From NCBI GenBank assembly GCA_027492545.1, contig JAPUEL010000078.1:1-44504 (forward strand): DNA of 44,504 nt, in the 5' to 3' direction. Source of the stretch: Propionibacteriaceae bacterium. Lineage in GTDB: Bacteria > Actinomycetota > Actinomycetes > Propionibacteriales > Propionibacteriaceae. The notes beneath the pieces are model-generated. The model was not told the DNA's origin. It was given only the letters and a program-made list of their open reading frames with translations, and made no database searches. Numbering within the stretch: the first letter of the stretch is position 1; every line of letters begins with the position of its first letter. Below are positions 33,728-41,430 of this stretch, piece after piece. The position numbers and the translations under genes were made by a program.

Positions 33728-34183
33728 ATGGCTGATGATGCTGTGCCGCGTATCCCGTTTCGTCCTGTGCCTCGCGATTTCGAGGGTTTTCCGATGCCTG
33801 CGACCGTCCCGCCTGGGTTGCGCCTCGAGCTCAGCCGTTCGCGTGTTGTCGAGGGCAAGGAAGACGAGCTGGCGGAGTGGATGTCGATGCTCACGGAGCG
33901 ATACGACGAATGTCTCGAGACCCTGCCGGCCGAACGCGCGGTGTTCGAAGCGACGTTCAAGCATCGCGAGGCAGATGGTTCGCTCTGGATCTATCATCTG
34001 GCGCTGATGGGTGAGGACGGGAGCGGGCTGGATGAGTCGCATCCGGTCGACGCCGCTCATGCCGCCTATAGCCGTCGCGTCAAGGAGCCCGGCTGGGAAG
34101 AGATCGAGCCAATGTTCATGCTGACGCCAGCGCATCTGCGTGACGCCATGCAACGGTGGGGCGCTTCGGGCCTCGCCGATTAA
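33728..34183 (+). CDS. DUF6176 family protein
   Basis: A 151-residue soluble protein. The central part LRLELSRSRVVEGKEDELAEWMSML, followed by ERAVFEATFKHREADGSLWIYHLALMGEDG and HAAYSRRVKEPGWEEIEPMFML, resembles the small DUF6176 family, which has a ferredoxin-like ABM-type fold and no known function. The ATG is 6 bases after CAGGGT and 10 after GGCAGGG. Its 3' end abuts a transposase remnant on the opposite strand, so the original C-terminus may have been altered. The family call is from memory of the pattern and moderately certain. Confidence 0.65.
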   Translation: MADDAVPRIPFRPVPRDFEGFPMPATVPPGLRLELSRSRVVEGKEDELAEWMSMLTERYDECLETLPAERAVFEATFKHREADGSLWIYHLALMGEDGSGLDESHPVDAAHAAYSRRVKEPGWEEIEPMFMLTPAHLRDAMQRWGASGLAD

Positions 34184-34395
34184 CCGCTCACGGAGCGTCT
34201 CGCATTTCGTCTTTGCCCGCGTGCGGCTTGGTAGAGGGTGCCGTCGCGGAGCATGGCGTAGAGGACGTCGGATCGACGCCTAGCAAGAGCGAGTAGCGCT
34301 TGGTTGTGCTGCTTCCCTTGAGCCATCTTTCGGTCGTAGTAGGCGCGGGAGTCGGGGTCACGGAGCGCGGCGAACGCCGAGACAGGGGGGACCAA
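34180..34395 (-). pseudogene. IS110-family transposase C-terminal remnant
   Basis: The frame encodes ALRDPDSRAYYDRKMAQGKQ, then HNQALLALARRRSDVLYAML and RDGTLYQ. This is the conserved C-terminal signature of IS110/IS116 transposases, following the transposase_20 domain. The DEDD catalytic part and both element ends are absent, and the last residues after YQ run into unrelated sequence. A dead fragment. Confidence 0.8.
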
Positions 34396-34597
34396 TCATG
34401 CCGAGCCCGGCAGGCTGCCACCGCCCAGCATGCTCACCAAGCGGCTACGAAGAAAGTAGCGAGGGGGGGTGATGGATAGACCATTCCCTGCTTCTGGGCA
34501 GCGAGTTCATCACACAGTACCCACACCCTTAATTAGGGTGTATCATGGTGTTGAGGCAGGGGAGAAGCCCCAGCCGAACCCGAAGGGGTCAGGGACC
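34396..34597. other. Gap upstream of island regulator operon
   Basis: Left part probably continues the decayed IS110 element. The right part holds a palindromic promoter region (annotated separately) and a short GGGG-AGAA-GCCCC hairpin near 34560-34571. No gene is seen. Confidence 0.4.
34523..34550 (+). promoter_or_regulatory. Palindrome and promoter of the island regulator operon
   Basis: ACACCCT-TAATT-AGGGTGT (34523-34541) is a perfect 7-base dyad in an unusually AT-rich patch. TATCAT follows at 34541-34546 and fits a -10 box. The transcript would run rightward through the genes 34598-36726, whose HTH and zinc-finger proteins are obvious candidates to bind it. Confidence 0.6.
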
Positions 34598-34841
34598 ATG
34601 CCCATCTACACCAGCATCACTGAGGTCATCGACTATGTCGGCACCGCGCTGGGCGACTACGCAGCCGACCCATGACGTTGAGGCCATCGCCCGGGCCATC
34701 TCTGAGTGGCACAACGAAACCGACGAGTCCGGCAACATCCTTGTCAACCGCTCCGGCCTGATCATCACACCCGAGTACGCCGAGGACGAGACCGGTACCA
34801 GCGACGCCTTCTGGGCCCTGGTTAAGGATCACGCACTCTGA
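34598..34841 (+). pseudogene. Small hypothetical protein, disrupted by one extra base
   Basis: The first frame encodes MPIYTSITEVIDYVGTALGD and stops at 34675. The next frame continues HDVEAIARAISEWHNETDES and LIITPEYAEDETGTSDAFWA to 34841. Removing one C from the CCC at 34669-34671 makes a continuous protein of about 80 residues, GDYAADHDVEAIARAI across the join. It is an acidic small protein of a kind seen in actinobacterial mobile elements, with no function known to me. The change is in a homopolymer, so a sequencing error is a real alternative. Confidence 0.6.
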
Positions 34842-34853
34842 CCCCAACCCCAG

Positions 34854-34887
34854 GGCAAGCCCCGGCAGATCGTCGCCGGGGATTGCC
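34854..34887 (+). terminator. GC hairpin between island genes
   Basis: GGCAAGCCCCGGC pairs with GCCGGGGATTGCC (one mismatch) around an 8-base loop. It lies between the 34598 gene and the HTH gene at 34913 and may attenuate transcription into the regulators or stabilise the upstream mRNA. Confidence 0.6.
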
Positions 34888-34912
34888 TTCAGCTTGAAGG
34901 AGCCAAGATCGT

Positions 34913-35239
34913 ATGGATCGTTTGACTGCCGCGGAGTTCGCCGTGTGGCGTCACCTGCTCGGGTTCACTCTCGACGAGCTCGCCGCAGCGTTGGCCGTCA
35001 ACCCCCGCACTGTGCGCTCGTGGGAGTCGGGCCGCGACCCGATCCCGGCCCGGATCGGTGAGGAGCTGGCTGCGCTGGATGTTGAGCATCGCGAGCTGGC
35101 CTCCCGCATGGCCAGCGACGGCCGACCGGTGGCGATCCACCGGGACAAGGCCCAGGGGGTCAGGCCTCGGGGGTGGTATGTCGCCGCCGCTGCCCGTGCC
35201 CTGGCCGTTGAGCCGGACCTGGAGGTGGACTGGCTGTGA
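34913..35239 (+). CDS. Small XRE-type helix-turn-helix protein
   Basis: A 108-residue DNA-binding protein. Residues 5-52 form a helix-turn-helix (FAVWRHLLGFTLDELAAALA, then VNPRTVRSWESGRDPIP), similar to small island regulators of the YdiL/DUF1870-like type. The remaining half (ELASRMASDGRPVAIHRDKA, RGWYVAAAARAL) probably mediates dimerisation. GAAGGAG lies 10 bases before the ATG. It overlaps the next gene by 4 bases (GTGA), so both are translated together. Confidence 0.8.
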   Translation: MDRLTAAEFAVWRHLLGFTLDELAAALAVNPRTVRSWESGRDPIPARIGEELAALDVEHRELASRMASDGRPVAIHRDKAQGVRPRGWYVAAAARALAVEPDLEVDWL

Positions 35240-35592
35240 CCGACACCCTGCCGCGGATCTCCAGCCGTGACCAGGTCGCGGGCCGCGAGCTGGTGACCCG
35301 TCGGGAGATCGCACACAGGCTGGGCTACTCGCAAACCTCGATGGCCACAGTGATGGGGCGGGCCCCCGACAGGTGGCCGGCGCCGGTGGCGATGATCCAG
35401 ATGGGCCGGCCATGGGTGTGGCTGTGGGACTGGGCCGAAGTGGAGGCCTCAGCTCCACCAGCCACGGCCGCGATCCGCCGCGGCGCCCCGGCGACCATCT
35501 CCCAGGATGACGGGCTGCTGACCTGTCTGGAGTGCGGCGATCAGCGGCGGTGGCGCGCGCTTGGCCGGCACCTCCAAGCCAAGCAGACATGA
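35236..35592 (+). CDS. HTH plus Ros/MucR-type zinc-finger protein, truncated by frameshift
   Basis: 118 residues are open. An N-terminal helix-turn-helix (LVTRREIAHRLGYSQTSMAT) is followed by the start of a prokaryotic zinc finger, LLTCLECGDQRRWRALGRHL. The frame then ends where the finger's last histidine should be: AAGCAGACATGACC appears to have lost one base from a CAC-GAC-ATG-ACC sequence, as in the intact neighbour (TRTHDMTA-like order). Two more one-base losses restore a long downstream open frame (35593-36045). The original protein was likely about 270 residues. As written it would make a truncated DNA-binding protein. Confidence 0.7.
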   Translation: MTDTLPRISSRDQVAGRELVTRREIAHRLGYSQTSMATVMGRAPDRWPAPVAMIQMGRPWVWLWDWAEVEASAPPATAAIRRGAPATISQDDGLLTCLECGDQRRWRALGRHLQAKQT

Positions 35593-36045
35593 CCGCCGAC
35601 CAGTCCCGGCCGTCCACCGGCTGCCCGCCACCGCGGCGCTGGAATGCGACGGGCTCCGCCAGCAGGGCAGGGACCGGATGCTGCTGGAACCGCACCGAAC
35701 CAGCCACCTGCAGCCGTATCGGGACGCGTCGCGGCTGGATGCGATGCGCGAAGAGGCGATCGCATCAATCCGCGCCACGCAAGACTACGAAACGGTGCGG
35801 GAGTCACGGGCCCAGGCGCGGCGTTCGGGGGTCCGCGCCATGGTCTCAACCAGAGCCGACCAGCTGGCCACCCTGGTGCAGGCCCACGGATACACCGATC
35901 CGCGGCAGGCCGTGGAACAACCCGTGCCTTGAGCGTCCGCGACGCCGCAGCAGCCACCGGCCTCAGCAAGACCACCATCCGCCGACGCAGGAACGCCGCC
36001 GACCCCTTCGACGTCGGCGGGCTCACCGACCAGGACAGGGCATAG
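35593..36045 (+). pseudogene. Downstream part of the broken HTH-MucR-type protein
   Basis: After the frame break, one frame gives DMTADQ, the next gives VHRLPATAALECDGLRQQGR and MREEAIASIRATQDYETVRE, and a third gives LSVRDAAAATGLSKTTIRRR to a stop at 36045. The pieces correspond to the DMTAAQYRREHGLSRS and following helices of the intact paralogue at 36049. The breaks near 35585, 35611 and 35929 are all explained by single-base deletions. The terminal piece is a second helix-turn-helix resembling excisionases. Confidence 0.55.
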
Positions 36046-36048
36046 GAC

Positions 36049-36726
36049 ATGACCCGACAGGTCGGGGACCCCTCCGGTCTTGGCCGCTACGCGATCGTGG
36101 ACCGCGACTGGTCCTCGGTCCTGTGTCACGAATGCGGGCAGTGGCTGGCATCAGTGGGCGCACACATCGGGCGGACCCATGACATGACCGCCGCCCAATA
36201 CCGACGCGAACACGGCCTCTCGAGGTCTCAGCCGCTGATCTGCGAACGGCTGTCAGCGGAAGCGTCAGCGCGATCCCGCCAACGGCTCGGGACCGACGCG
36301 TGGGCCAGACTCGAAGCAGCCCGCGACCCAGCAGCGGCATCAGCAGCACGAGAACCCGCAGGATGGACCGGCGCCCTCCCCACGGCTGCTCGAGCCACGA
36401 TCTCAGCCCAAGCAGCCGATCACCTACCCCGACGACCCCGCCGCACACGCACCTGCCCAGTGTGCGGGGTTCAGCACCAGCGCCGGAAAGACTCCTGCGG
36501 CGCGCCCGCATGCGTGACCGCACTACGGGCCGCTGCTGCACGGCGACAGATGTCAACCAAATACCGGCAGCTGACCGACGAGGAACGCACGGAGCTGACG
36601 ACAGCAGGGAAAGATCTGGGGACCGTGGTGCGCCGCCTCCAGGCCGACGGGGTGTCATCAGCTGCGATCGGCCGGACTCTGGGCCGCTCAGGGGCGTGGA
36701 TGACCAAACACTTCCCGCTCGACTGA
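36049..36726 (+). CDS. Ros/MucR-type C2H2 zinc-finger transcriptional regulator
   Basis: A 225-residue protein. Near residues 26-45 it has C-x2-C-x9-H-x4-H (CHECGQWLASVGAHIGRTH), the zinc geometry of Agrobacterium Ros, followed by DMTAAQYRREHGLSRSQPL, matching the helix after the finger in Ros/MucR proteins. A second cysteine cluster (CPVCG, then CGAPACVTAL) lies near residues 140-160. The C-terminus is a helix-turn-helix (LGTVVRRLQADGVSSAAIGR). It may regulate transfer or maintenance genes of the element. It starts 3 bases after the preceding broken gene's end. Confidence 0.75.
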   Translation: MTRQVGDPSGLGRYAIVDRDWSSVLCHECGQWLASVGAHIGRTHDMTAAQYRREHGLSRSQPLICERLSAEASARSRQRLGTDAWARLEAARDPAAASAAREPAGWTGALPTAARATISAQAADHLPRRPRRTRTCPVCGVQHQRRKDSCGAPACVTALRAAAARRQMSTKYRQLTDEERTELTTAGKDLGTVVRRLQADGVSSAAIGRTLGRSGAWMTKHFPLD

Positions 36727-37061
36727 TCGACGCATGGTGAGGACAGCCGCATCACACCACTCACCAGACCTTGAATCAGCGCTCCAACCGTAGTCACGGC
36801 TATGACACGCCCCGCCAGGACCCTGGTAGGTATGCACCGAGCAGTCCGCCCCGGGGGCAGGGCATCCGGCTTCACTGTGGAGCTCGACATTGACGACCGA
36901 ACCGGCGCCGCCGGCCCCGATCAGCGTGGTGGCGGCGCCCCCCAGTATCTTGCCGCCATATAGCTCGGGGAGGATCGTTCATGCGCCGCCGCTTCCTAGG
37001 CGCGGATCGTCCGTTGAGGGTCGCGCGTCCTGGCCTGGTTGCTCCGATCTCGGGTGGTGCG
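36727..37061. other. Gap with a DUF3560 gene scrap
   Basis: Mostly empty. The exception is 36862-36963, a remnant of a DUF3560 gene, annotated separately. It probably marks the right side of the decayed mobile region. No tRNA or clear attachment repeat was found. Confidence 0.5.
36862..36963 (+). pseudogene. Second DUF3560 fragment
   Basis: The frame ASGFTVELDIDDRTG matches AGFTVELDLDDRT in the intact DUF3560 protein (32598 gene), and the underlying DNA is nearly identical over about 32 bases (36868-36899 compared with 32802-32833). The rest of the frame (to TAG 36963) is unrelated. It is the remains of a second copy, from duplication or from insertion of a related element. Confidence 0.6.
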
Positions 37062-37865
37062 CTACCTGAATGGCCAGAAGAGCATCAGCACGAGAACGAA
37101 GAGGACCAAGCTCTGTGCGCTGTGGGCGATGATTCCAATGAGGGCGCTCCGGTAGCGGCGAGCCGGGAGCGAGAGGATGAATGTGTCGATGAGTGTGATC
37201 GGGATCATCCACGGGACGTGGAGGTGATAGACGGCGAAGAGAACTCCGTTGGCGATCCAGTCCCGCGGCCCGAAGACGCCGTTCATGCGGGGGAGCAAGT
37301 AGCCCCGGAAGAGCAGCTCCTCACCCAGCACGGTGTTGAAGACGAAGAAGACGAGCAGGATTCCCAGCCACAGCCACGAGCCAGAGAGCATCTCCTGTCC
37401 GTCGGTGGAGCCGAGGAAGGCACCGAAGTCACGTCCGGCTGCGGGGGCGATCCCGAACGGAAGGAACTCTTCGAGTGCGAACGCCGTGACGACGATCGGG
37501 GCGATGAGCCACATACGTCCCCCGCGGCGGCCCGTCTTGGGGTTGCGTGGCGCCCGCAGCCACAGTACGTCGCGGACAACTGACCACCTCAACGTTCGTT
37601 GTTCCCTGTAGACGAGGATCAGGACCAGCGCAAACTGCCAGACCATGCCCGCAGTCAAGAGCAGGATGAGGGACTGCGCGAGGGCGACGGGTGAGGTCCA
37701 CATGGATGCGAGCAGCGGTGCGATCACCCACGCGAGCAGGGCCATCGGCACAGCGGCCGCCGCCCAGACTCCGATCACCCCAGCCGTGGTGAGTTGAGGA
37801 ATCAGAGTCACTCTTGCAGTGGAACCGGCGCCGCGACGAACTGATTCAGGCTCGGGGGTTCTCAC
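37062..37865 (-). CDS. CPBP family intramembrane glutamic protease
   Basis: A 267-residue membrane protein with about seven hydrophobic helices. The CPBP/Abi motifs are in order: EELLFRGYLLPR near residue 170 (catalytic glutamates and the conserved arginine), a middle motif ANGVLFAVYHLHVPW with its histidine, and the final GIIAHSAQSLVLFVL. Members process CAAX-type proteins, bacteriocin precursors or defence peptides. Start GTG 37865 follows GAAAGG; an upstream in-frame GTG at 37898 is less likely. It follows the DUF6326 gene on the same strand with 145 bases between. No bacteriocin precursor was seen. Confidence 0.88.
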   Translation of the reverse strand: MRTPEPESVRRGAGSTARVTLIPQLTTAGVIGVWAAAAVPMALLAWVIAPLLASMWTSPVALAQSLILLLTAGMVWQFALVLILVYREQRTLRWSVVRDVLWLRAPRNPKTGRRGGRMWLIAPIVVTAFALEEFLPFGIAPAAGRDFGAFLGSTDGQEMLSGSWLWLGILLVFFVFNTVLGEELLFRGYLLPRMNGVFGPRDWIANGVLFAVYHLHVPWMIPITLIDTFILSLPARRYRSALIGIIAHSAQSLVLFVLVLMLFWPFR

Positions 37866-38010
37866 GGTTGCCTTTCGTGAGGCCGATGACTGCGCCACCA
37901 GCGTTTGCTGCCCTGAGGAGCGGGTTTCACAGCGGCTGCTGGGTCGGGAGTGACCGGCCGTCCCAGCCGATCGGCTGTCAGGTTGACCTTGCTCAGGCCG
38001 GCGAAGCGCC

Positions 38011-38478
38011 TCACGGTCTCGGGCTGGTTGACGGGGGGGCCGAGGGTGCGGTGCGGGGCCAGGTCCAGGCGTAGCGCAGGATGAGGGCGAGAACGATCAG
38101 CTCCAGTGCGACTCCGAGGAAGTAGAAGTACATCCACGACTGGCCCAGCTCGCCTGCCGCGTTGAAAGCCGCGAAGGCGACCTGGACCGAGGCCACGATG
38201 AGGTTGGTGATGCGGTTGGCTCGGGCGGGCAGAGTCATCGACGCCACGATCATGAGGATCGGCATCGCCAGGAGGGTCAGCGCCGTGATCGCCCAGGTCT
38301 GGGTGATGTCGAACTCCCAGACGACGCCGACGAGGATGTCGTCGACGACGCCGGGCTTGTAGAAAGCGAGGATGTCCACGTAGACGTAGAGGAACATGAA
38401 GCTGGTCCAGGCGGCGGCAAGCTTGGCTTTGACCGGTATCGATCGGTCTTCCAGTGCGGTGTGTTGGGGTGTTCTCAT
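38011..38478 (-). CDS. DUF6326 family membrane protein
   Basis: A 155-residue protein with four hydrophobic helices (residues about 20-42, 60-85, 95-115 and 120-140). The first helix region KLAAAWTSFMFLYVYVDILA followed by FYKPGVVDDI is the recognisable DUF6326 pattern. Function unknown. AAGGAG sits 6 bases before the ATG. It lies upstream of the CPBP gene in the same direction and divergently from the DUF2306 gene, with 217 bases between the starts. Confidence 0.72.
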   Translation of the reverse strand: MRTPQHTALEDRSIPVKAKLAAAWTSFMFLYVYVDILAFYKPGVVDDILVGVVWEFDITQTWAITALTLLAMPILMIVASMTLPARANRITNLIVASVQVAFAAFNAAGELGQSWMYFYFLGVALELIVLALILRYAWTWPRTAPSAPPSTSPRP

Positions 38479-38695
38479 CGGGTACTCCTTGGTTGTGTGG
38501 TGCGGATCGATGGGAATGCAGGACTGCTGGCTTCGGCCGCGGTCGTGGTGGTGTGGGTTGTCATGATTCGATACTGGTCGCCTCAGATACGCCCGGTCAT
38601 CGGCTGGGAGGTCTGGATTTGCTCGCCGAAAGTACGGTCTTGGGCTCGTCCGGAATCCTGATGTCTGGAGCCGTGAACCAGGCGAGCATCAAGTC

Positions 38696-39367
38696 ATGTC
38701 CCACCAGATGACTGCCACCACTCCGATCGCCGAGCGCAAGGAGGATCGGCAGCGATCGCGGAGCCGATGGCTGCAGATCACGGGACTGCTGCTGCTCAGT
38801 GCACTCCCTGTGCTCGGCGGAGTGCTTCGCCTGAGGGAGGTGAGCGCCGACCCCGCAAGCGCGCTTCCCTTGGCCTCGGCGGCGCCGATCGGTGTGCACA
38901 TCGTGGCGATGAGCGTGTTCTGCTGTCTCGGCGCCTTCCAGTTCTCCCCGGCATTACGCAATCGGCGCTCCTGGCATCGTCGCGCCGGCCGTGTCCTGAT
39001 CCCTGCTGGACTCTTCGCGGCGCTGTCGGCCGCCTGGCTCGCGGTTGTCTTCAGTGGCCCCACTGAGGAGCTCGCATCGGCGATGGTTCGTCTCGTCTTC
39101 GCCGTAGCAATGGCTGGTGTTCTTGTGCAGGCAGTGATCGCGATCAAGCGTCGCGACTTCGCTGCGCACGCGGCATGGATGACGCGCGCCTACGCGATCG
39201 CCGTCTCAGGTGGGACCCAGGCTTTGGTGTTCACGTTGTGGACGCTGACCTTCGGCGAAGTGGACGCCTCCGGTGAGACGTGGCTGGTTGCCGCGGGCTT
39301 CGTGATCAACAGTTTCGTGGCGGAGCTACTCATCCGGCGTCGGACCGCCGGGCCGATGAACGGGTGA
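38696..39367 (+). CDS. DUF2306 domain membrane protein
   Basis: A 223-residue protein with about six hydrophobic helices. The DUF2306 core is visible as HIVAMSVFCCLGAFQFSPAL then RNRRSWHRRAGRVLIPAGLF (conserved H-R-x-x-G-R) and a C-terminal FAAHAAWMTRAYAIAVSGGTQ with two histidines and the W-M-x-R motif. The histidines suggest a haem-binding membrane protein related to cytochrome b561-like folds. It ends 30 bases before the kinase gene and may be linked to the signalling pair that follows. An alternative start is the ATG at 38708. Confidence 0.85.
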   Translation: MSHQMTATTPIAERKEDRQRSRSRWLQITGLLLLSALPVLGGVLRLREVSADPASALPLASAAPIGVHIVAMSVFCCLGAFQFSPALRNRRSWHRRAGRVLIPAGLFAALSAAWLAVVFSGPTEELASAMVRLVFAVAMAGVLVQAVIAIKRRDFAAHAAWMTRAYAIAVSGGTQALVFTLWTLTFGEVDASGETWLVAAGFVINSFVAELLIRRRTAGPMNG

Positions 39368-39397
39368 CGGTTCGTGGTGTGTTCGTATGATGAGAGG

Positions 39398-40519
39398 GTG
39401 ATCGGGCTCCTGCGTTCCGCGTGGAGTGCGCCGAGCGCCGTGCCGCCCCCGCCGCGGCGGGTCTGGCGGGATTGGGTTCTGGTCGCTGTCCTCGCCGTCC
39501 TGGCGCTGGTGGAGGGCAGCCTGAGAACGGACCTGCCGCAGCCCCTGCCCGTGGTGCTCTCGCTGCTCGTCGTGCTGCCGACCGTGCTGTGGCGCCGCAC
39601 GAGGCCGCTGCTCATGCTCCTGATCGTGTTGGTCGTGATGGTGCCGATCGACCTGCTGCTGCCCGACTCGAACTTGTATACGGGCCTGTTCGTCACGGTG
39701 ATGATCTACGCACTGTTTCGCTGGGGTTCGGGGCGGGATCTGATGATCGCGTCGGGCATCCTCCTGGTGATCCTCGCATTGTTCTTCGTCTCCGGGGGCA
39801 GTCTCGACGACCTGATCGGCGGGTTCGCTCTGCTCCTCTCGGTCGCTTTGCTGGGTGTGGCTGTGCGCTACCGCGCCGAGTCCGGGCAGCGTCACCTCGA
39901 CCGAATCCGGATGCTGGAACGTGAGCACCTGGCCCGTGACCTGCATGACACGGTCGCCCACCACATCTCGGCCATCGCGATCCGTGCCCAGGCCGGCCTC
40001 GCGGTGGGGGCAAGGGACCCGCGCGCAGCACAGGACGCGCTGGACGTGATCGAGAAGGAGGCAGCGACAACGCTGAGCGAACTGCGGTCGATGGTGCGAG
40101 TTCTACGGCAGGGCGAAACGGCGGAGCTCGCGCCAAGCCCACAGTTGAGGGACATCGAACAACTCGCCGGGACCAGGCCGGGCGGGGCGGGGGTCACCGT
40201 GAAGGTGACGGGCGAGGACGGCAGCATCCCCCCGCCCGTGGCCGCGGCGGTGTTCCGGCTCGCGCAGGAGTCGGTGACCAACGCCCTACGTCACGCACGG
40301 GAGGTCACCCGTGTCGACGTGCTCGTGGAGGCAGACGAGACCGGGGTGCGGCTGAGCGTGACCAACGACGGCGACGTCGCCGCGACACCGACGCCCGGCT
40401 TCGGCATCCTCGGCATGGTCGAGCGGGCCGCACTGCTCGGCGGCACCTGCCAGGCCGGCCCAGCGCCAGGCGGGTGGGCCGTGACCGCGGTGCTTCCTCG
40501 TGTTGGATGGGCACCATGA
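39398..40519 (+). CDS. NarL-type sensor histidine kinase
   Basis: A 373-residue kinase with an N-terminal membrane domain of about five or six helices (residues 25-155), without an obvious extracellular sensor. The phosphoacceptor helix is REHLARDLHDTVAHHISAIA with the histidine near residue 187, typical of HisKA_3. The ATPase domain has FRLAQESVTNALRHA and GFGILGMVERAALLGG. The GTG at 39398 lies 6 bases after TATGAT, a leaderless promoter; a GTG at 39374 is possible but would overlap that promoter. It is coupled to the regulator by an ATGA overlap. Confidence 0.9.
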   Translation: MIGLLRSAWSAPSAVPPPPRRVWRDWVLVAVLAVLALVEGSLRTDLPQPLPVVLSLLVVLPTVLWRRTRPLLMLLIVLVVMVPIDLLLPDSNLYTGLFVTVMIYALFRWGSGRDLMIASGILLVILALFFVSGGSLDDLIGGFALLLSVALLGVAVRYRAESGQRHLDRIRMLEREHLARDLHDTVAHHISAIAIRAQAGLAVGARDPRAAQDALDVIEKEAATTLSELRSMVRVLRQGETAELAPSPQLRDIEQLAGTRPGGAGVTVKVTGEDGSIPPPVAAAVFRLAQESVTNALRHAREVTRVDVLVEADETGVRLSVTNDGDVAATPTPGFGILGMVERAALLGGTCQAGPAPGGWAVTAVLPRVGWAP

Positions 40520-41184
40520 TCATCCGAGTGCTCATCGCCGACGACCAGGAACTCGTGCGGACAGGATTGAGCATCATCCTTGACGCGCAGCCAGACATCG
40601 AGGTCGTGGGTCAGGCAGTCGACGGCAACGAAGCGGTCGCACTCGCCCGGAGCCTGCGACCCGATGTCTGCCTGTTCGACATCCGCATGCCCGGCCTTGA
40701 CGGCATCGAAGCGACCCGGGTGCTCGCCGGCCCCGGCGTAGACGACCCGATGGCAGTGGTCCTCATCACCACCTTCGATCGCGACGAGTACGTCTTCGCG
40801 GGACTGCGGGCCGGCGCCAAGGGCTTCCTCCTCAAAGACGCCGGCTCGGAACTGCTCGCCCAGGCGATCCGCGCCGCAGCAGCCGGGGACGCCCTGATCG
40901 CCCCCAACGTCACGGTGCGGCTACTGGAGGCCTTCGCCGCAACAGCACCCACCGCACCACCTCCCCAGCCAATCGCGCCGCTCACCGAACGCGAGGAGCA
41001 GATCCTCATCAAGGTCGCGCGGGGCCTGAGCAACAGCGAGATCGCCAGCCAGCTGTACATCACCCTCTCCACGGTAAAAACCCACATCGCCAGCCTCATG
41101 ACCAAACTCGACGCCCGCAACCGTGTCGAGATCGCCATCTGGGCCCACCAAACCGGACGGATGCGCCCACGAACCAGCACATGA
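40516..41184 (+). CDS. NarL/FixJ-family response regulator
   Basis: A 222-residue regulator. The receiver has VLIADDQELVRTGL, the phospho-acceptor aspartate in CLFDIRMPGLDGIEAT near residue 54, the threonine in LITTFDRDEYVFAGLRAGA and the lysine in GFLLKDAG. The C-terminal LuxR helix-turn-helix is LTEREEQILIKVARGLSNSE then IASQLYITLSTVKTHI. It is the partner of the upstream kinase. The genes it controls are unknown; an ABC exporter that often follows such pairs is not present. Confidence 0.92.
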   Translation: MIIRVLIADDQELVRTGLSIILDAQPDIEVVGQAVDGNEAVALARSLRPDVCLFDIRMPGLDGIEATRVLAGPGVDDPMAVVLITTFDRDEYVFAGLRAGAKGFLLKDAGSELLAQAIRAAAAGDALIAPNVTVRLLEAFAATAPTAPPPQPIAPLTEREEQILIKVARGLSNSEIASQLYITLSTVKTHIASLMTKLDARNRVEIAIWAHQTGRMRPRTST

Positions 41185-41430
41185 CACCAGATCGACGAGG
41201 CGTCACCCGGCTGCGATCGGCCGACCCGTGCCAGGCCGGGACCTCAGGCACCTACACGCTCGAACTGACCGATGCACTCGCAGATACGAACAGCACATCG
41301 CTGCTCATACCGCCCACCCTCGGTATCGGAATGCGAGTCGAGGATCTGGATGCGCGCTCGACTCGATCGGCAGGCACATCCTCAAGGACGGCCAAGCTGT
41401 TGAGCGAGGACGGCGATCCGTCCGGAGTGA
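41185..41430. other. Gap after the two-component pair
   Basis: An open frame of 86 codons from ATG 41181 overlaps the regulator stop, but its serine/arginine-rich product matches nothing recognisable and is probably a remnant or chance frame. No clear terminator was found. Confidence 0.35.
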
